A DNA stretch of 20,267 bases from a virus. The translations under genes and the position numbers were made by a program. The stretch lies in the IMG/VR virus record IMGVR_UViG_3300028569_000206, positions 1 through 20,267 of that record. One strand, given 5' to 3'. The notes beneath the pieces are model-generated. The model was not told where the DNA came from. It saw nothing but the letters and a program-made list of their open reading frames with translations, and did not search any database. Below, in pieces: positions 1-6,794 of this stretch (positions within the stretch are counted from its first letter, which is position 1; the number at the start of each line of letters is the position of its first letter).

Positions 1-155
1 TAAACGACTTGACCTTGAATTAAATTAGCACCCGCTGTAAATGTTTGTGTTGTGGGAAACGTAGTCGTTACACCAGCACCATTTATTAGATAAACCTCTG
101 TGCCACCAGGATTAAATGAGGTGTATTTACGATTAAAAATTGCCCTGTTGGTCAT
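1..155 (-). CDS. Partial virion-type protein, N-terminal 51 residues
   Basis: An open frame starts at an ATG at 155-153 and runs off the left edge of the window after 51 full codons with no stop. The protein begins MTNRAIFNRKYTSFNPGG and continues with a Thr/Gly/Val-rich stretch (GAGVTTTFPTTQTFTAGAN), the composition of beta-rich phage fibre or base-plate proteins. There is no clear Shine-Dalgarno upstream, which is common in this window. It lies just downstream of a terminator (196-227), so it may have its own promoter, or be reached by read-through. The function is not recognised; a structural role is inferred from composition and neighbours only. The last two bases in the window (TA on the minus strand) could be a stop codon or part of a sense codon. 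Confidence 0.55.
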   Translation of the reverse strand, partial: MTNRAIFNRKYTSFNPGGTEVYLINGAGVTTTFPTTQTFTAGANLIQGQVV

Positions 156-195
156 AATAACGAGCTGGCAATTGATACCCTATAAGCATTCTAGC

Positions 196-227
196 AAAAA
201 TAAAAACAAAAGCCTAAGACTCTTGTT
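196..227 (-). terminator. Low-GC intrinsic terminator, leftward
   Basis: On the minus strand the arms at 227-220 (AACAAGAG) and 212-205 (CTTTTGTT) form an 8-bp stem with one G-U pair. The loop is 7 nt. A T-rich tail (TTTATTTTTG) follows directly. It begins 5 bases after the stop of the 81-residue gene, where a leftward operon would end. The stem is GC-poor, so efficiency is uncertain. Confidence 0.6.
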
Positions 228-231
228 TATT

Positions 232-477
232 TTAGAAATTCTGTTGTTCTGCCCTGATGATTGCTGTTGATGATGCACGATCAATTTTTAAAAACCCTTG
301 ACAGGTGATGTTATAGTCTTGTCCGTTTAAATCTTTTTCGCTTTTGACTGGCACCGAGATATCTAAATTTTTAAATAGGTATTCTTTGCCGTCTTCAAAG
401 ACTCGCCAGACATGATCCATAGTGCCACGACCATTTTGACCTCGCGTCTTATTGAACCGTATTTGGTAAGTTTTCAT
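232..477 (-). CDS. Conserved cyanophage-type protein, 81 aa, function unknown
   Basis: This is an 81-residue protein starting MKTYQIRFNKTRGQNGRG, then DHVWRVFEDGKEYLFKNLDI, and ending with a beta-rich segment. From memory it resembles a small protein of unknown function in cyanomyoviruses; this was not searched. It has no signal peptide or membrane segment. Its ATG (477-475) overlaps the stop of the upstream oxygenase gene as ATGA (477-474), so the two are probably translationally coupled and may work together. A terminator follows its stop. Aromatic and charged residues alternate in a way that suggests a small beta-sandwich, but this is inference. Confidence 0.85.
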   Translation of the reverse strand: MKTYQIRFNKTRGQNGRGTMDHVWRVFEDGKEYLFKNLDISVPVKSEKDLNGQDYNITCQGFLKIDRASSTAIIRAEQQNF

Positions 478-1175
478 ATTACTTCAGCAGGTGCTGGGCA
501 GGCAGCTTGAGGAGCAGGAATCACTGTCAAATTAAAATGAACAAATTTAATGGGTGTGTTTGCTGCATGGCGAGTAAACGAATGAGGCAACCATGAGTTA
601 GAAAAAATCATCATGCCAGGTTTGGGCGTGAAATTAATCATTTTGCTGGCAGGAGTTGCCATGTTTACGTCTTGTTCCGGCAAATCAATTTGCACTTTGG
701 CAGCGCGTGGGTCGTAAAACACAACATTAGAACAATTCTCTGGGGTCTCTAGAAAATAAAAACCTACTATTTGTGAGCCATAACCATGCACATGCGCATC
801 CATTGCGGAATGTTTGTGATGCTCTTGTATCCACATCTCAGTAAAAGAAACAGCTTTATCCCCCATCGCATAGCCCTGCTCATTAAGAATATTCCAGGCT
901 GTAGCACCTACAAACTCAATAAACTTGGTCATGCAAGGAGCATCAAAAAAATTACCCGTCATGTAGACAGGGTAAATTTCGTTTAAGTCATGTTCTTTGC
1001 GTTGAATCTCTAAATTTTCTTCAGCTATTTTGCTAACTTCTTCCAAAAAATCAGGTCGCTCAATAATGTAGATAGGGCAGGGGAAATGGTGTGCAACCTG
1101 AAGTTGTATGTTATTGGTAGCTATAGAATTTTTACATATTTTTTGTTTTGGTTTTTTGCTTGTGGTCTTTGGCAT
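474..1175 (-). CDS. 2OG-Fe(II) oxygenase, PF13759/TIGR02466 type
   Basis: This is a 233-residue protein whose C-terminal half carries the double-stranded beta-helix pattern of the putative 2OG-Fe(II) oxygenases common in cyanophages. The iron-site histidines appear at H128-x-H130 (DAHVHGYGSQIVGFYFLE), where Asp or Glu is often the second ligand in other families. The distal His is H198 in PKPGMMIFSNSWLPHSF. The position that usually holds the 2-oxoglutarate-binding Arg is K210 (PIKFVHFN), an unusual substitution. Known members hydroxylate proteins or small molecules, but the substrate of phage members is unknown. The N-terminal 20 residues are Lys-rich. The stop overlaps the next gene's start (ATGA), and the gene sits at the end of a tail-fibre run, so modification of a virion or host surface protein is possible (inference). 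Confidence 0.85.
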   Translation of the reverse strand: MPKTTSKKPKQKICKNSIATNNIQLQVAHHFPCPIYIIERPDFLEEVSKIAEENLEIQRKEHDLNEIYPVYMTGNFFDAPCMTKFIEFVGATAWNILNEQGYAMGDKAVSFTEMWIQEHHKHSAMDAHVHGYGSQIVGFYFLETPENCSNVVFYDPRAAKVQIDLPEQDVNMATPASKMINFTPKPGMMIFSNSWLPHSFTRHAANTPIKFVHFNLTVIPAPQAACPAPAEVI

Positions 1176-1211
1176 GGTTTTTTGTGGCTTGTTGAATGTT
1201 TAGTTTACAGC

Positions 1212-1592
1212 TTAGAGCTGCTCCTGTTCAGATACTAGCACCCAACTTGTAGTTTCTTCGTCCCACACATACTTTTTACCATCAGTCGGATACGGTATTG
1301 GCGCATTCCAACTACAAGTATCTTCGTTTAACACCCAAGAATTATAAGGTTTTGGTGGAATAAAAGCATTTAGGTGCGAATTGAAACTGTAACCAATTCC
1401 AGCATAGTTTTTGTATATGCGTCCGTTGTAACTGGTCTGAATCCATTTGGTATGTGTGCCATAAAGGCTTTGGCAAAATTGTTCGCCAAGCCAAGCGTCT
1501 TCAACTCCTAAATCATTTTTTATGACATCGTTATTTACCACGATGACTTGTTCAACAATCCAATTTTCGTTTACCCGTGCAAAGTGTGCCAT
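1212..1592 (-). CDS. Conserved cyanophage tail-associated protein, 126 aa
   Basis: The protein opens MAHFARVNENWIVEQVIVV and has the blocks KNYAGIGYSFNSHLNAFIPP, PYNSWVLNEDTCSW and VWDEETTSWV. I recall this pattern from a very widespread cyanophage protein of unknown function found beside tail-fibre genes. It is rich in Trp, Tyr and Pro, soluble, with no signal peptide. Its ATG shares the A of the upstream glycine-rich gene's TAA (TAATG at 1595-1590), so it is probably translated by reinitiation after that adhesin. This supports a role with it, for example as a fibre tip, a fibre-assembly helper or a virion part. Identification is from memory of the sequence pattern; no search was run. Confidence 0.85.
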   Translation of the reverse strand: MAHFARVNENWIVEQVIVVNNDVIKNDLGVEDAWLGEQFCQSLYGTHTKWIQTSYNGRIYKNYAGIGYSFNSHLNAFIPPKPYNSWVLNEDTCSWNAPIPYPTDGKKYVWDEETTSWVLVSEQEQL

Positions 1593-2467
1593 TAAAAAGT
1601 AATGCTCCCAGATCCAGTAAATTTGTAGTTGCGGTAACCACCGTTAATGGTAATCGTCGGACTACCGGTAGTGGAGACTGCTGCAAAAAATGTATCTGGA
1701 TAACGGATAATAGCAATGCCCGAACCACCGCTGCCGCCGTTTGTATTTTCGTTAGTAGTAGCGTGACCCCCTCCACCACCGCCACCTTTATTGGTAGCAC
1801 CTTGTCCAGCAGGAGCACTTGCATTACCTCCACCACCACTTCCGCCTGTCCCTGGAGTTCTAGTTATGAAATTCATTTGCGCTCCCCCGCCACCGCCGCC
1901 AGCGTAAAAAATGTAGTCAAAAGCTTGTTGTCCTGCACCACCATTTCCACCTGCCGATTGCGTTCCATTATTGCCCACTGCACCGCCACCGCCACCGCCA
2001 CCCGCAGCAAGACAACCTGTCAAAGTGGGACTACCTCCATTAAACCCTTCACCTGGGTTACCAGTCCCTGGGCTGCCAGGGCTACCATTACCCGCTCCCT
2101 CACGTGTTCCACCTCCACCGGAACCTCCAGATCCACCAGAAAAAGCAAAATTACATCTAGTTCCGCCGCCGCCGCCACCAGTAGATGTAATAGAAGAAAA
2201 ACTTGAATTGCTACCGTTAAACCCTCGATAATTTACGTTGCAGTAAATGCACGAGAAGCCCCCACCACCTCCACCGCCGATCGTAATTGTATATGTGGTT
2301 CCTGCGCTAACACTAAATCCTGCAGCAGTTTTAAACCCACCAGCGCCACCGCCACCGCCGCATTTGCCGCCGCCAGCACCGCCAGCAACTACCAAGTATT
2401 CAACGGTAGGTGTAACAGACCCAAAACTACGTTGATTCATAAATACAGCTTGTAAAGCGCCGCTCAT
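1592..2467 (-). CDS. Glycine-rich tail adhesin-like protein
   Basis: This 291-residue protein begins MSGALQAVFMNQRSFGSV, then a beta segment VEYLVVAGGAGGG, and then about 200 residues of Gly runs (blocks of 5 to 8 Gly) broken by Ser/Thr/Asn. It ends with GSGIAIIRYPDTFFAA and a short beta C-terminus. The Gly-block pattern matches phage fibre-tip adhesins and Gly-rich tail proteins, in which polyglycine-II helices pack and the loops contact the host surface (family knowledge). The start at 2467 is chosen because ATGA overlaps the upstream stop (2467-2464); an ATG nine codons earlier (2494) is possible. A Cys-x2-Cys pair (CIYC) and other Cys residues are unusual for such proteins. Proline-rich antisense frames here are by-products of the Gly codons. 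Confidence 0.8.
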   Translation of the reverse strand: MSGALQAVFMNQRSFGSVTPTVEYLVVAGGAGGGKCGGGGGAGGFKTAAGFSVSAGTTYTITIGGGGGGGFSCIYCNVNYRGFNGSNSSFSSITSTGGGGGGTRCNFAFSGGSGGSGGGGTREGAGNGSPGSPGTGNPGEGFNGGSPTLTGCLAAGGGGGGGAVGNNGTQSAGGNGGAGQQAFDYIFYAGGGGGGAQMNFITRTPGTGGSGGGGNASAPAGQGATNKGGGGGGGHATTNENTNGGSGGSGIAIIRYPDTFFAAVSTTGSPTITINGGYRNYKFTGSGSITF

Positions 2468-3270
2468 GTTAGACCGCTCCCGCTGATAAGCCAAGATGTT
2501 GATGTAATCTTAATGCAAGTTGCAGAGCCATATTGAGCTAATGTGCGCGAACCTGTGGTGCCAGCAGATGACAACGTTAAAGTATCAGTTGTTATTGCAA
2601 TTGTAACGGCTGCTGCTGCCATATTAATGAATGTAAGGGCTGTACCGATTGGATAAGCTACAGAACTGTTGGCTGGTATTGTAAATGTCCTTGCGTTGTT
2701 ATCGCCAACAGGGTGGAATATAACTTTACCTGAATCAGTTAAAATCAACGTATAAGCAGCTGATTGAGAATTAACAGGTAGACTGAGGAACCCAACTGCA
2801 TCGGTGCCATCCACTGTGCAACTGGATAGTGTGCCAGATGTAGGTGTACCTAGTACTGGGGCTGTGAGTATAGGAGAAGTAAGTGTTTTGTTGGTAAGAG
2901 TCTGGGTGCCAGCAAGAGTAACATCGCCTTTTGAAACCGCGACAGTTAATGCAGCATTACCAGAAGCTAATGCAGTAGTACCAGTACTTTGCGCAAAATT
3001 ACCCGAAGATAACGCATTCAGTCCTGTACTAATTCCAGCATTACCCGAAGATAACGCATTCAGTCCTGTACTAATTCCAGCATTACCAGAAGCTAGTGCA
3101 GTATTAGCCGTACTTTGAGCAAAATTACCGCTAGCAACAATAAAGTAACGTTGATCTAACGCACCTACTTGAATACTCTTATTAGTTACTCCAGATGCCT
3201 GGACTACAGGAAAAAAATCACCACTGGCAAGAGTGACAATTTGTGTAAATTGAGATATTTTTTGGCTCAT
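2464..3270 (-). CDS. Tail-fibre protein with short tandem repeats
   Basis: This is a 268-residue fibre-like protein. The N-terminus (MSQKISQFTQIVTLASGDFF, then PVVQASGVTNKSIQVGALDQ) resembles the virion-attachment end of phage fibres. The middle holds repeats of the type ASGNAGISTGLNALSSGN, including a perfect 14-residue duplication, followed by TLAGTQTLTNKTLTSPILT. The C-terminal half (from about residue 160) has the pattern SQSAAYTLILTDSGKVI... FTIPANSSVAYPIGTALTF... LISGSGLT, common in phage fibre and appendage proteins. There are no membrane segments. It overlaps the adhesin gene by 4 nt, so the two probably form one fibre assembly. The upstream gene stops 5 nt before its start. Confidence 0.8.
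   Translation of the reverse strand: MSQKISQFTQIVTLASGDFFPVVQASGVTNKSIQVGALDQRYFIVASGNFAQSTANTALASGNAGISTGLNALSSGNAGISTGLNALSSGNFAQSTGTTALASGNAALTVAVSKGDVTLAGTQTLTNKTLTSPILTAPVLGTPTSGTLSSCTVDGTDAVGFLSLPVNSQSAAYTLILTDSGKVIFHPVGDNNARTFTIPANSSVAYPIGTALTFINMAAAAVTIAITTDTLTLSSAGTTGSRTLAQYGSATCIKITSTSWLISGSGLT
2999..3082 (-). repeat. Perfect 42-bp tandem duplication within fibre gene
   Basis: Two adjacent identical 42-bp copies lie at 2999-3040 and 3041-3082. They encode a 14-residue unit (AGISTGLNALSSGN) twice. Diverged copies flank them on both sides (ASGNFAQST..., ASGNAALTV...). Perfect DNA identity suggests recent expansion by slippage or recombination. Confidence 0.9.
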
Positions 3271-3275
3271 TTAGA

Positions 3276-3743
3276 TTAATTTTCTAACTCAATTGTAGCT
3301 CCATCTTCAGCCAAAATGAACCCAGGAAAAAATCCGCCTTCTAAAAGCAGATAACCGCCGGTAATATCTATTGAAACTGGCTTAGCTACTTCTACACTAA
3401 CACCTGAACTCGTTACAGCTCTTCCTACAGTCGTAACATAAGCGTTAGTTAACGGTGTGGAAAACACCTCATCGAGCCAAGTAACATACGAATTATTTAA
3501 GGAACCTGAAACTACGCTCAAATAAACAGGAGACCCTGGTGTTAATCCCGAGCTAGAAGCAGAATAACTGTCTTTATTAACGAATATTAACTCGTTTGCT
3601 TGTCCAGCGTTAGTCGCTATTCCAACCACACGGGCGTTACGCTCCTCAATTGCTGATGCTTTGTACAGCAGCCCACTGGGATTAATTGTGACAACATCCC
3701 CCTGATTTATATTTTCAGAAGCAATAAAAGAAACTAAGGCCAC
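3276..3743 (-). CDS. Small beta-rich virion protein, possibly decoration-like (DUF2190-like)
   Basis: This is a 155-residue protein. Its first half (SFIASENINQGDVVTINPSG, LYKASAIEERNARVVGIATN, then GQANELIFV) resembles the small beta-barrel of phage head-decoration proteins of the DUF2190 type. The second half has TPGSPVYLSVVSGSL, a common continuation, and a C-terminus rich in Gly and aromatics. The start is a GTG at 3743-3741; no in-frame ATG lies nearby and there is no Shine-Dalgarno. It sits inside a fibre module rather than beside the capsid gene, so it may instead be a fibre-trimer or base-plate component with the same fold. The resemblance is by eye and moderate. Confidence 0.7.
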   Translation of the reverse strand: MALVSFIASENINQGDVVTINPSGLLYKASAIEERNARVVGIATNAGQANELIFVNKDSYSASSSGLTPGSPVYLSVVSGSLNNSYVTWLDEVFSTPLTNAYVTTVGRAVTSSGVSVEVAKPVSIDITGGYLLLEGGFFPGFILAEDGATIELEN

Positions 3744-3778
3744 GGGGACAAATTTAGTGCTTTCTTTCTTAGTCTAAT

Positions 3779-3901
3779 CTATTTTTTACCTTGGCCCCTT
3801 GATTTCTTACGTCCGTGGCTTGCTTTAGAGTGTTTGCCATCACCTTGTAAGCTCTTTTTAGGCTTGGACTGGATTTTGTTGACGTTATCTTTAACTGACA
3901 C
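3779..3901 (-). CDS. Possible small basic protein, 40 aa
   Basis: A 40-codon frame runs from a GTG at 3901-3899 to a TAG at 3781-3779 in the gap between two virion genes. The product is VSVKDNVNKIQSKPKKSL, QGDGKHSKASHGRK, KSRGQGKK. It contains 12 Lys and 2 Arg, with Gly/Ser/Gln, so it is a strongly basic, probably unstructured peptide. It fills most of the 189-bp gap and reads in the direction of its neighbours, which supports it. The GTG start and lack of a Shine-Dalgarno weaken the case. A nucleic-acid or polyanion-binding role can be guessed from charge only. Confidence 0.45.
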   Translation of the reverse strand: MSVKDNVNKIQSKPKKSLQGDGKHSKASHGRKKSRGQGKK

Positions 3902-3932
3902 GATAGAAGAGGTTAGTTTCTAATTAAGAATA

Positions 3933-4817
3933 CTAAACCCAAGCGGTGCCGTTCCAAACTCGTAAAACACTAGCGCCGCTGTCGTACCAGAGACCACCTT
4001 GTTGAGTAGCGGCAGGAGCGGCAACTCCATAGGCAGCATCTCTAGTAGCTCCTGTTTCGTACCAACCAGAACTGACGGCATCATAAATAAACAGGTTACC
4101 CATCAACTGGTTAAACCACAGTGTTCCGTCCCTCGGCGGCGCGTTTAAACCAGTGCCGGATGGGGGAACTTCTGATTTAATTGCAAAAGCTTCAGCATTT
4201 GTTTGATACCAGTCTGGGTCAGAAACTCCGTTTCCACTGGCATAAACGAATAAACGCCCTTCTTGAGTATCAAACCACAAGGAACCTGCGTTATACCCCG
4301 CACCTGGATTACCCGAGATTGTAACTGCTGAAGATACAGAACTACCGCCAGCGGTACCACTAATAATTACTGAGTTACCACTATAAGAAACAGTATTACT
4401 TCCTTGACCAAAAACGTGACCTGAGACAGAATTTTGAAATACGTTGTTGAAATTTACATTGAAATCTGTGCCGTTTACTAGATATAAACCTGAGCCCGCC
4501 GTATAGACAACACCAGAAGCAGACGTTACCGTAGCATTAATAACCGTAGTAGTACCACTTGCTGTAAAGAATATTCCAGAACCTGCTTGGATCTGGGAAC
4601 CACCGCCACCAGAAACTCCGCTAATCGTCAGATTTAAATCTTCTAAAGCTTGAACGACACCATCAAAATTCGCTGCATAACCGCTGGGATCTATTGTAAA
4701 ACTTACAGTTCCCACACCGCTTACCGTGTAAATAATTTCTGTTACAGCCCCAATTATACCCCGAAAATTCGCTTCGTGAAGTCCCTTTCTAGAAGGGTAG
4801 TGGATACACGCTGACAT
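3933..4817 (-). CDS. Virion/fibre protein with three W-rich repeats
   Basis: This is a 294-residue protein. Residues 20-160 are a Gly/Ser/Val/Thr-rich beta region (TISGVSGGGGSQIQAGSG, FFTASGTTTVINATV). The C-terminal third carries three copies of a short motif, roughly G-x-L-W-[FY]-[DN]-x4-G-x-L-x-[VI]-[YW]-x-G-x-W. They lie at about residues 178-204 (GSLWFDTQEGRLFVYASG), 231-253 (GTLWFNQLMGNLFIYD) and 275-294 (GGLWYDSGASVLRVWNG). This motif recurs in phage appendage proteins and is probably a surface-exposed beta-hairpin module. The start is an ATG at 4817 without a Shine-Dalgarno. It is the largest gene of the left-hand fibre run and the first long one transcribed. Confidence 0.75.
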   Translation of the reverse strand: MSACIHYPSRKGLHEANFRGIIGAVTEIIYTVSGVGTVSFTIDPSGYAANFDGVVQALEDLNLTISGVSGGGGSQIQAGSGIFFTASGTTTVINATVTSASGVVYTAGSGLYLVNGTDFNVNFNNVFQNSVSGHVFGQGSNTVSYSGNSVIISGTAGGSSVSSAVTISGNPGAGYNAGSLWFDTQEGRLFVYASGNGVSDPDWYQTNAEAFAIKSEVPPSGTGLNAPPRDGTLWFNQLMGNLFIYDAVSSGWYETGATRDAAYGVAAPAATQQGGLWYDSGASVLRVWNGTAWV

Positions 4818-4873
4818 CGTATATTTACCCGAGAATACTCTAGTTTAAACACTATTTCTGCAGTCTAAAGACT

Positions 4874-5038
4874 TTACTTCTTCGTGTGAGTGTGAATCTT
4901 CTCGGGATGCATAAAACCCTCCTCAGCAAGCATCCAAGCTGGTATATTTAAAATTTCAGCGCGACGTTTACATTCTAACCAAAAGGAGTTATCAGGAGTT
5001 GCTTGCTTTTCTAGAAGAACAGGCAGTGTAGAACTCAT
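4874..5038 (-). CDS. Small protein, 54 aa, function unknown
   Basis: A 54-codon frame runs from an ATG at 5038-5036 to a TAA at 4876-4874. The protein starts MSSTLPVLLEKQATPDNSFW, continues LECKRRAEILNIPAWMLAEE and ends GFMHPEKIHTHTKK. It is charged and helical in the middle, with a His/Lys tail and no membrane segment. It is the first leftward gene after the divergent region at 5039-5387 and about 56 bp before the next start. The codon make-up and amphipathic composition look real. I do not recognise the family. Confidence 0.6.
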   Translation of the reverse strand: MSSTLPVLLEKQATPDNSFWLECKRRAEILNIPAWMLAEEGFMHPEKIHTHTKK

Positions 5039-5387
5039 GGTTTGGTTTTAGGTTAAGTGGCATACCTGCATATTAACACACAATGTAAAGAAATAACTAA
5101 ATAGTATGACGCCACGGATGGTTTTCATCCATACTTGAACTTAAAACTCTTCTAAATCTCTGTCATAGTCGTGATTTGCGTATAAACTGAAATCTTTAAA
5201 TATAATTAAAAATTAAATTAGTAAACTACTACTGGTCGCGAATCTGCTCGCATTTAAAATTTATTTAAATACCTGAATTCCCTTGCATTTTCTGACTCGA
5301 AAACGATTAGTAAAAAAGAAGTTAAAACTATAGGTCAGAGCACGACACACTATGCTAAGGTATCTCCCATAGCACTACGTACACACC
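5039..5387. other. Divergent intergenic region, AT-rich
   Basis: These 349 bp separate leftward virion genes from the rightward regulator cluster, so promoters for both directions are expected. I see AT-rich blocks (5198-5222, 5251-5271), a small hairpin (GGATG/CATCC at 5116-5130), and a weak rightward sigma70-like pair: TTGCAT at 5283-5288, 17 bp, ATTAGT at 5306-5311. A TATGCT at 5351-5356 could be another -10, but it has no -35. No open frame longer than trivial size and no tRNA was found. Confidence 0.4.
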
Positions 5388-6077
5388 ATGACCCCCGATC
5401 CCTACGTAAGCGTCTTTGGCTTACTGGTTCGCACTCCTCCTGACCCACCCGAAGGTCCCGTCTTAAAGGAATACGACCTGGACTCGTTTCGAGTGGTGGA
5501 GCAGGCCAAAACAGTCACGTTGCATTGCAAATGTGGGCGCAGTGAGTCATTGCTTCTTTCCCTCGCAGACGTATCGCGTATTCATCCGGTGCATGGGTTC
5601 TATGCCTGCCCGAAGTGTCTGTACGAGCTCCAGGCAGCTCACACTGTCGCTCAGAAGGTCTCCGTTTGGCTGCGGCAGAACAACTCCGCCATAACAGCTC
5701 GAGAACACCTGCGTTTACCTAATAATTTGACTCGTTTTATGGACCCAGAGTCTCGTTTGGCTACTAGACCACGCCGATTTATTTACAGTTCCTATTTCGA
5801 CGTAGATCTAAGCTCGAAAGAAAACATTGTTTCAACCTGCTCAGATCCACACTGTGTAAATCCGTTACACTGCCAAATTGCTAGTAGTCCCGCTACTAAA
5901 GTCACAACACAAATGATCGAGGATGTAGCCAAGTGGATACAAAAAGGTATATCAAACAGAACACTACAGGAACTTATAGAAATAAAATACGGAATATCAC
6001 TGAGTATGCGCAGCATAAACAACATAAAGCGATCTGCGCTCTTGTTAACCGCAACACAGAATTGTTATGCGTGTTAA
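5388..6077 (+). CDS. Cys-rich HNH-like protein with C-terminal HTH
   Basis: This 229-residue protein has a probable zinc ribbon, C47-x-C49 (LHCKCGRSE) with C74-x2-C77 (YACPKCLYE). A second metal-binding site of HNH type follows: C151-x4-C156-V-N-P-x-H161 (CSDPHCVNPLHC). A C-terminal helix-turn-helix-like region lies at about residues 173-216 (EDVAKWIQKGISNRTLQELI). HNH enzymes with CVNP-x-H usually have a catalytic His just before the first Cys (as in dHxC); here that place reads VSTC, so nuclease activity is doubtful. It may be a DNA-binding regulator or a decayed homing-type nuclease. It is the first gene of the rightward cluster. Its first 500 bp are more GC-rich than the following genes, which hints at a separate origin. 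Confidence 0.65.
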   Translation: MTPDPYVSVFGLLVRTPPDPPEGPVLKEYDLDSFRVVEQAKTVTLHCKCGRSESLLLSLADVSRIHPVHGFYACPKCLYELQAAHTVAQKVSVWLRQNNSAITAREHLRLPNNLTRFMDPESRLATRPRRFIYSSYFDVDLSSKENIVSTCSDPHCVNPLHCQIASSPATKVTTQMIEDVAKWIQKGISNRTLQELIEIKYGISLSMRSINNIKRSALLLTATQNCYAC

Positions 6078-6283
6078 TATACGAGCAGGTAATGTCTGCC
6101 AATGAACTTATTCAATCGTTAAGCTTTCCAAAAGCCAGAGTATTTAAAGGGCTCAAAGAACTTCAAAGTTGCAAATTTGTAATTAGATTAAACTTTGAAA
6201 ACCACACGCTCTACGCTATAAACGGACTTTATCTTCACTTTATAAAAAATCTACTGAAATACGATGAGCTATCCGGAATCTAA
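6071..6283 (+). CDS. Small winged-helix-like DNA-binding protein
   Basis: This is a protein of about 70 residues whose core (MSANELIQSLSFPKARVFKG, LKELQSCKFVIRL, LYAINGLYLHFIKNLL) has the helix-turn-helix-wing order of small transcription regulators. The recognition helix would be PKARVFKGLKELQ, followed by a short beta wing. The start is unclear. GTG at 6071 overlaps the previous gene's end by 7 nt; ATG at 6092 would remove the first helix; the frame is open back to 5933, but that would overlap the previous gene by about 145 nt. The 3' end overlaps the next gene by 20 nt. It probably regulates phage or host promoters (inference). Confidence 0.55.
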   Translation: MLIYEQVMSANELIQSLSFPKARVFKGLKELQSCKFVIRLNFENHTLYAINGLYLHFIKNLLKYDELSGI

Positions 6284-6680
6284 GCCTTGTCTTTGGAACG
6301 AAAAGTATGTTATTGAGAACTTACCGGCTTGGTTATACACAGATAACGAAGAACCAAGCTCAGTAATACAATGTAGAGCTAAGATTTCTGCTTTACAATA
6401 TACGGTTCAGGATATTGACCTACAAGTTGAAATCAGAGAACTAGAGCTTAAAACTGGCAATGGTCGCCACGTGTCAGCTTTTGAGTTTGAAAAATGGAAA
6501 GTACAGGCTCTTAGGGCAAAACAAACGCACATTTACCTACTGAACGCCTACAGTTATTGGCTTCTCTTGAATGAAAAAGATACTTGTATTCCCAGTATCA
6601 GTGAATTATTGCAAAAATTAATAAAACTTCTGATCGAAGAGCCGGTTGATTTCACTTCCCAACTAGAAAAATTACTCTAA
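6264..6680 (+). CDS. Hypothetical protein with coiled-coil-like middle, 138 aa
   Basis: This 138-residue protein begins MSYPESKPCLWNEKYVIENL. The middle (about residues 40-90, QYTVQDIDLQVEIRELELK and following) has heptad-like spacing of Leu/Ile and many Glu/Lys, suggesting a coiled coil. The C-terminus (SISELLQKLIKLLIEE) is amphipathic. No catalytic motif or membrane segment is visible and I do not recognise the family. The ATG at 6264 lies within the last 20 nt of the preceding winged-helix gene, so the two are probably co-translated. A 144-bp regulatory gap follows. Confidence 0.75.
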   Translation: MSYPESKPCLWNEKYVIENLPAWLYTDNEEPSSVIQCRAKISALQYTVQDIDLQVEIRELELKTGNGRHVSAFEFEKWKVQALRAKQTHIYLLNAYSYWLLLNEKDTCIPSISELLQKLIKLLIEEPVDFTSQLEKLL

Positions 6681-6697
6681 ACTACGGAGACCGGCTA

Positions 6698-6726
6698 TTG
6701 AAAGAAGGGTCTTTAGTCGGTATCGT
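6698..6726 (+). promoter_or_regulatory. Sigma70-type promoter for the HTH gene at 6825
   Basis: TTGAAA at 6698-6703 (5 of 6 match to the -35 consensus) is followed by exactly 17 bp and TATCGT at 6721-6726 (4 of 6 to the -10). It lies in the only sizeable gap inside the rightward cluster and points at the HTH gene. The two TAGTAC-containing sites lie just downstream, where a repressor could block it. Confidence 0.45.
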
Positions 6727-6794
6727 GAAGGTGCTAGTACTTTTCACCCTTTCGGACTAGCAGTAATCGATCTCTTGTGCCTAGTACTAGGTGC
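6725..6794. promoter_or_regulatory. Paired TAGTAC sites, candidate operators
   Basis: Two related sites lie about 46 bp apart downstream of the candidate promoter. The first, GTGCTAGTAC (6731-6740), is flanked by GTGAA/TTCAC (6725-6729 and 6743-6747). The second, GTGCCTAGTACTAGGTGC (6777-6794), contains a perfect 12-bp palindrome (CCTAGTACTAGG, 6780-6791). The next gene encodes an HTH protein, so autoregulation is a natural model. Confidence 0.4.

Noticed and set aside
1577-2206. A long rightward frame of 209 codons across the Gly-rich gene
   Set aside because: It is the complement of the Gly-codon repeats, with low-complexity Ser/Thr/Arg content and no similarity to proteins.
1971-2435. Proline-rich rightward frames
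   Set aside because: They are antisense readings of the Gly blocks (GGN to NCC) and carry no independent signal.
2999-3082. Direct repeats as a possible CRISPR array
   Set aside because: The copies are adjacent without spacers and encode a fibre repeat in frame.
5097-5103. CTAAATA as a T4-type late promoter
   Set aside because: It is a single match in AT-rich DNA, does not lead to a nearby gene in a clear way, and other phage features here are not T4-like.
5116-5130. Small hairpin GGATG/CATCC as a terminator
   Set aside because: The stem is only 5 bp and no T-run follows.
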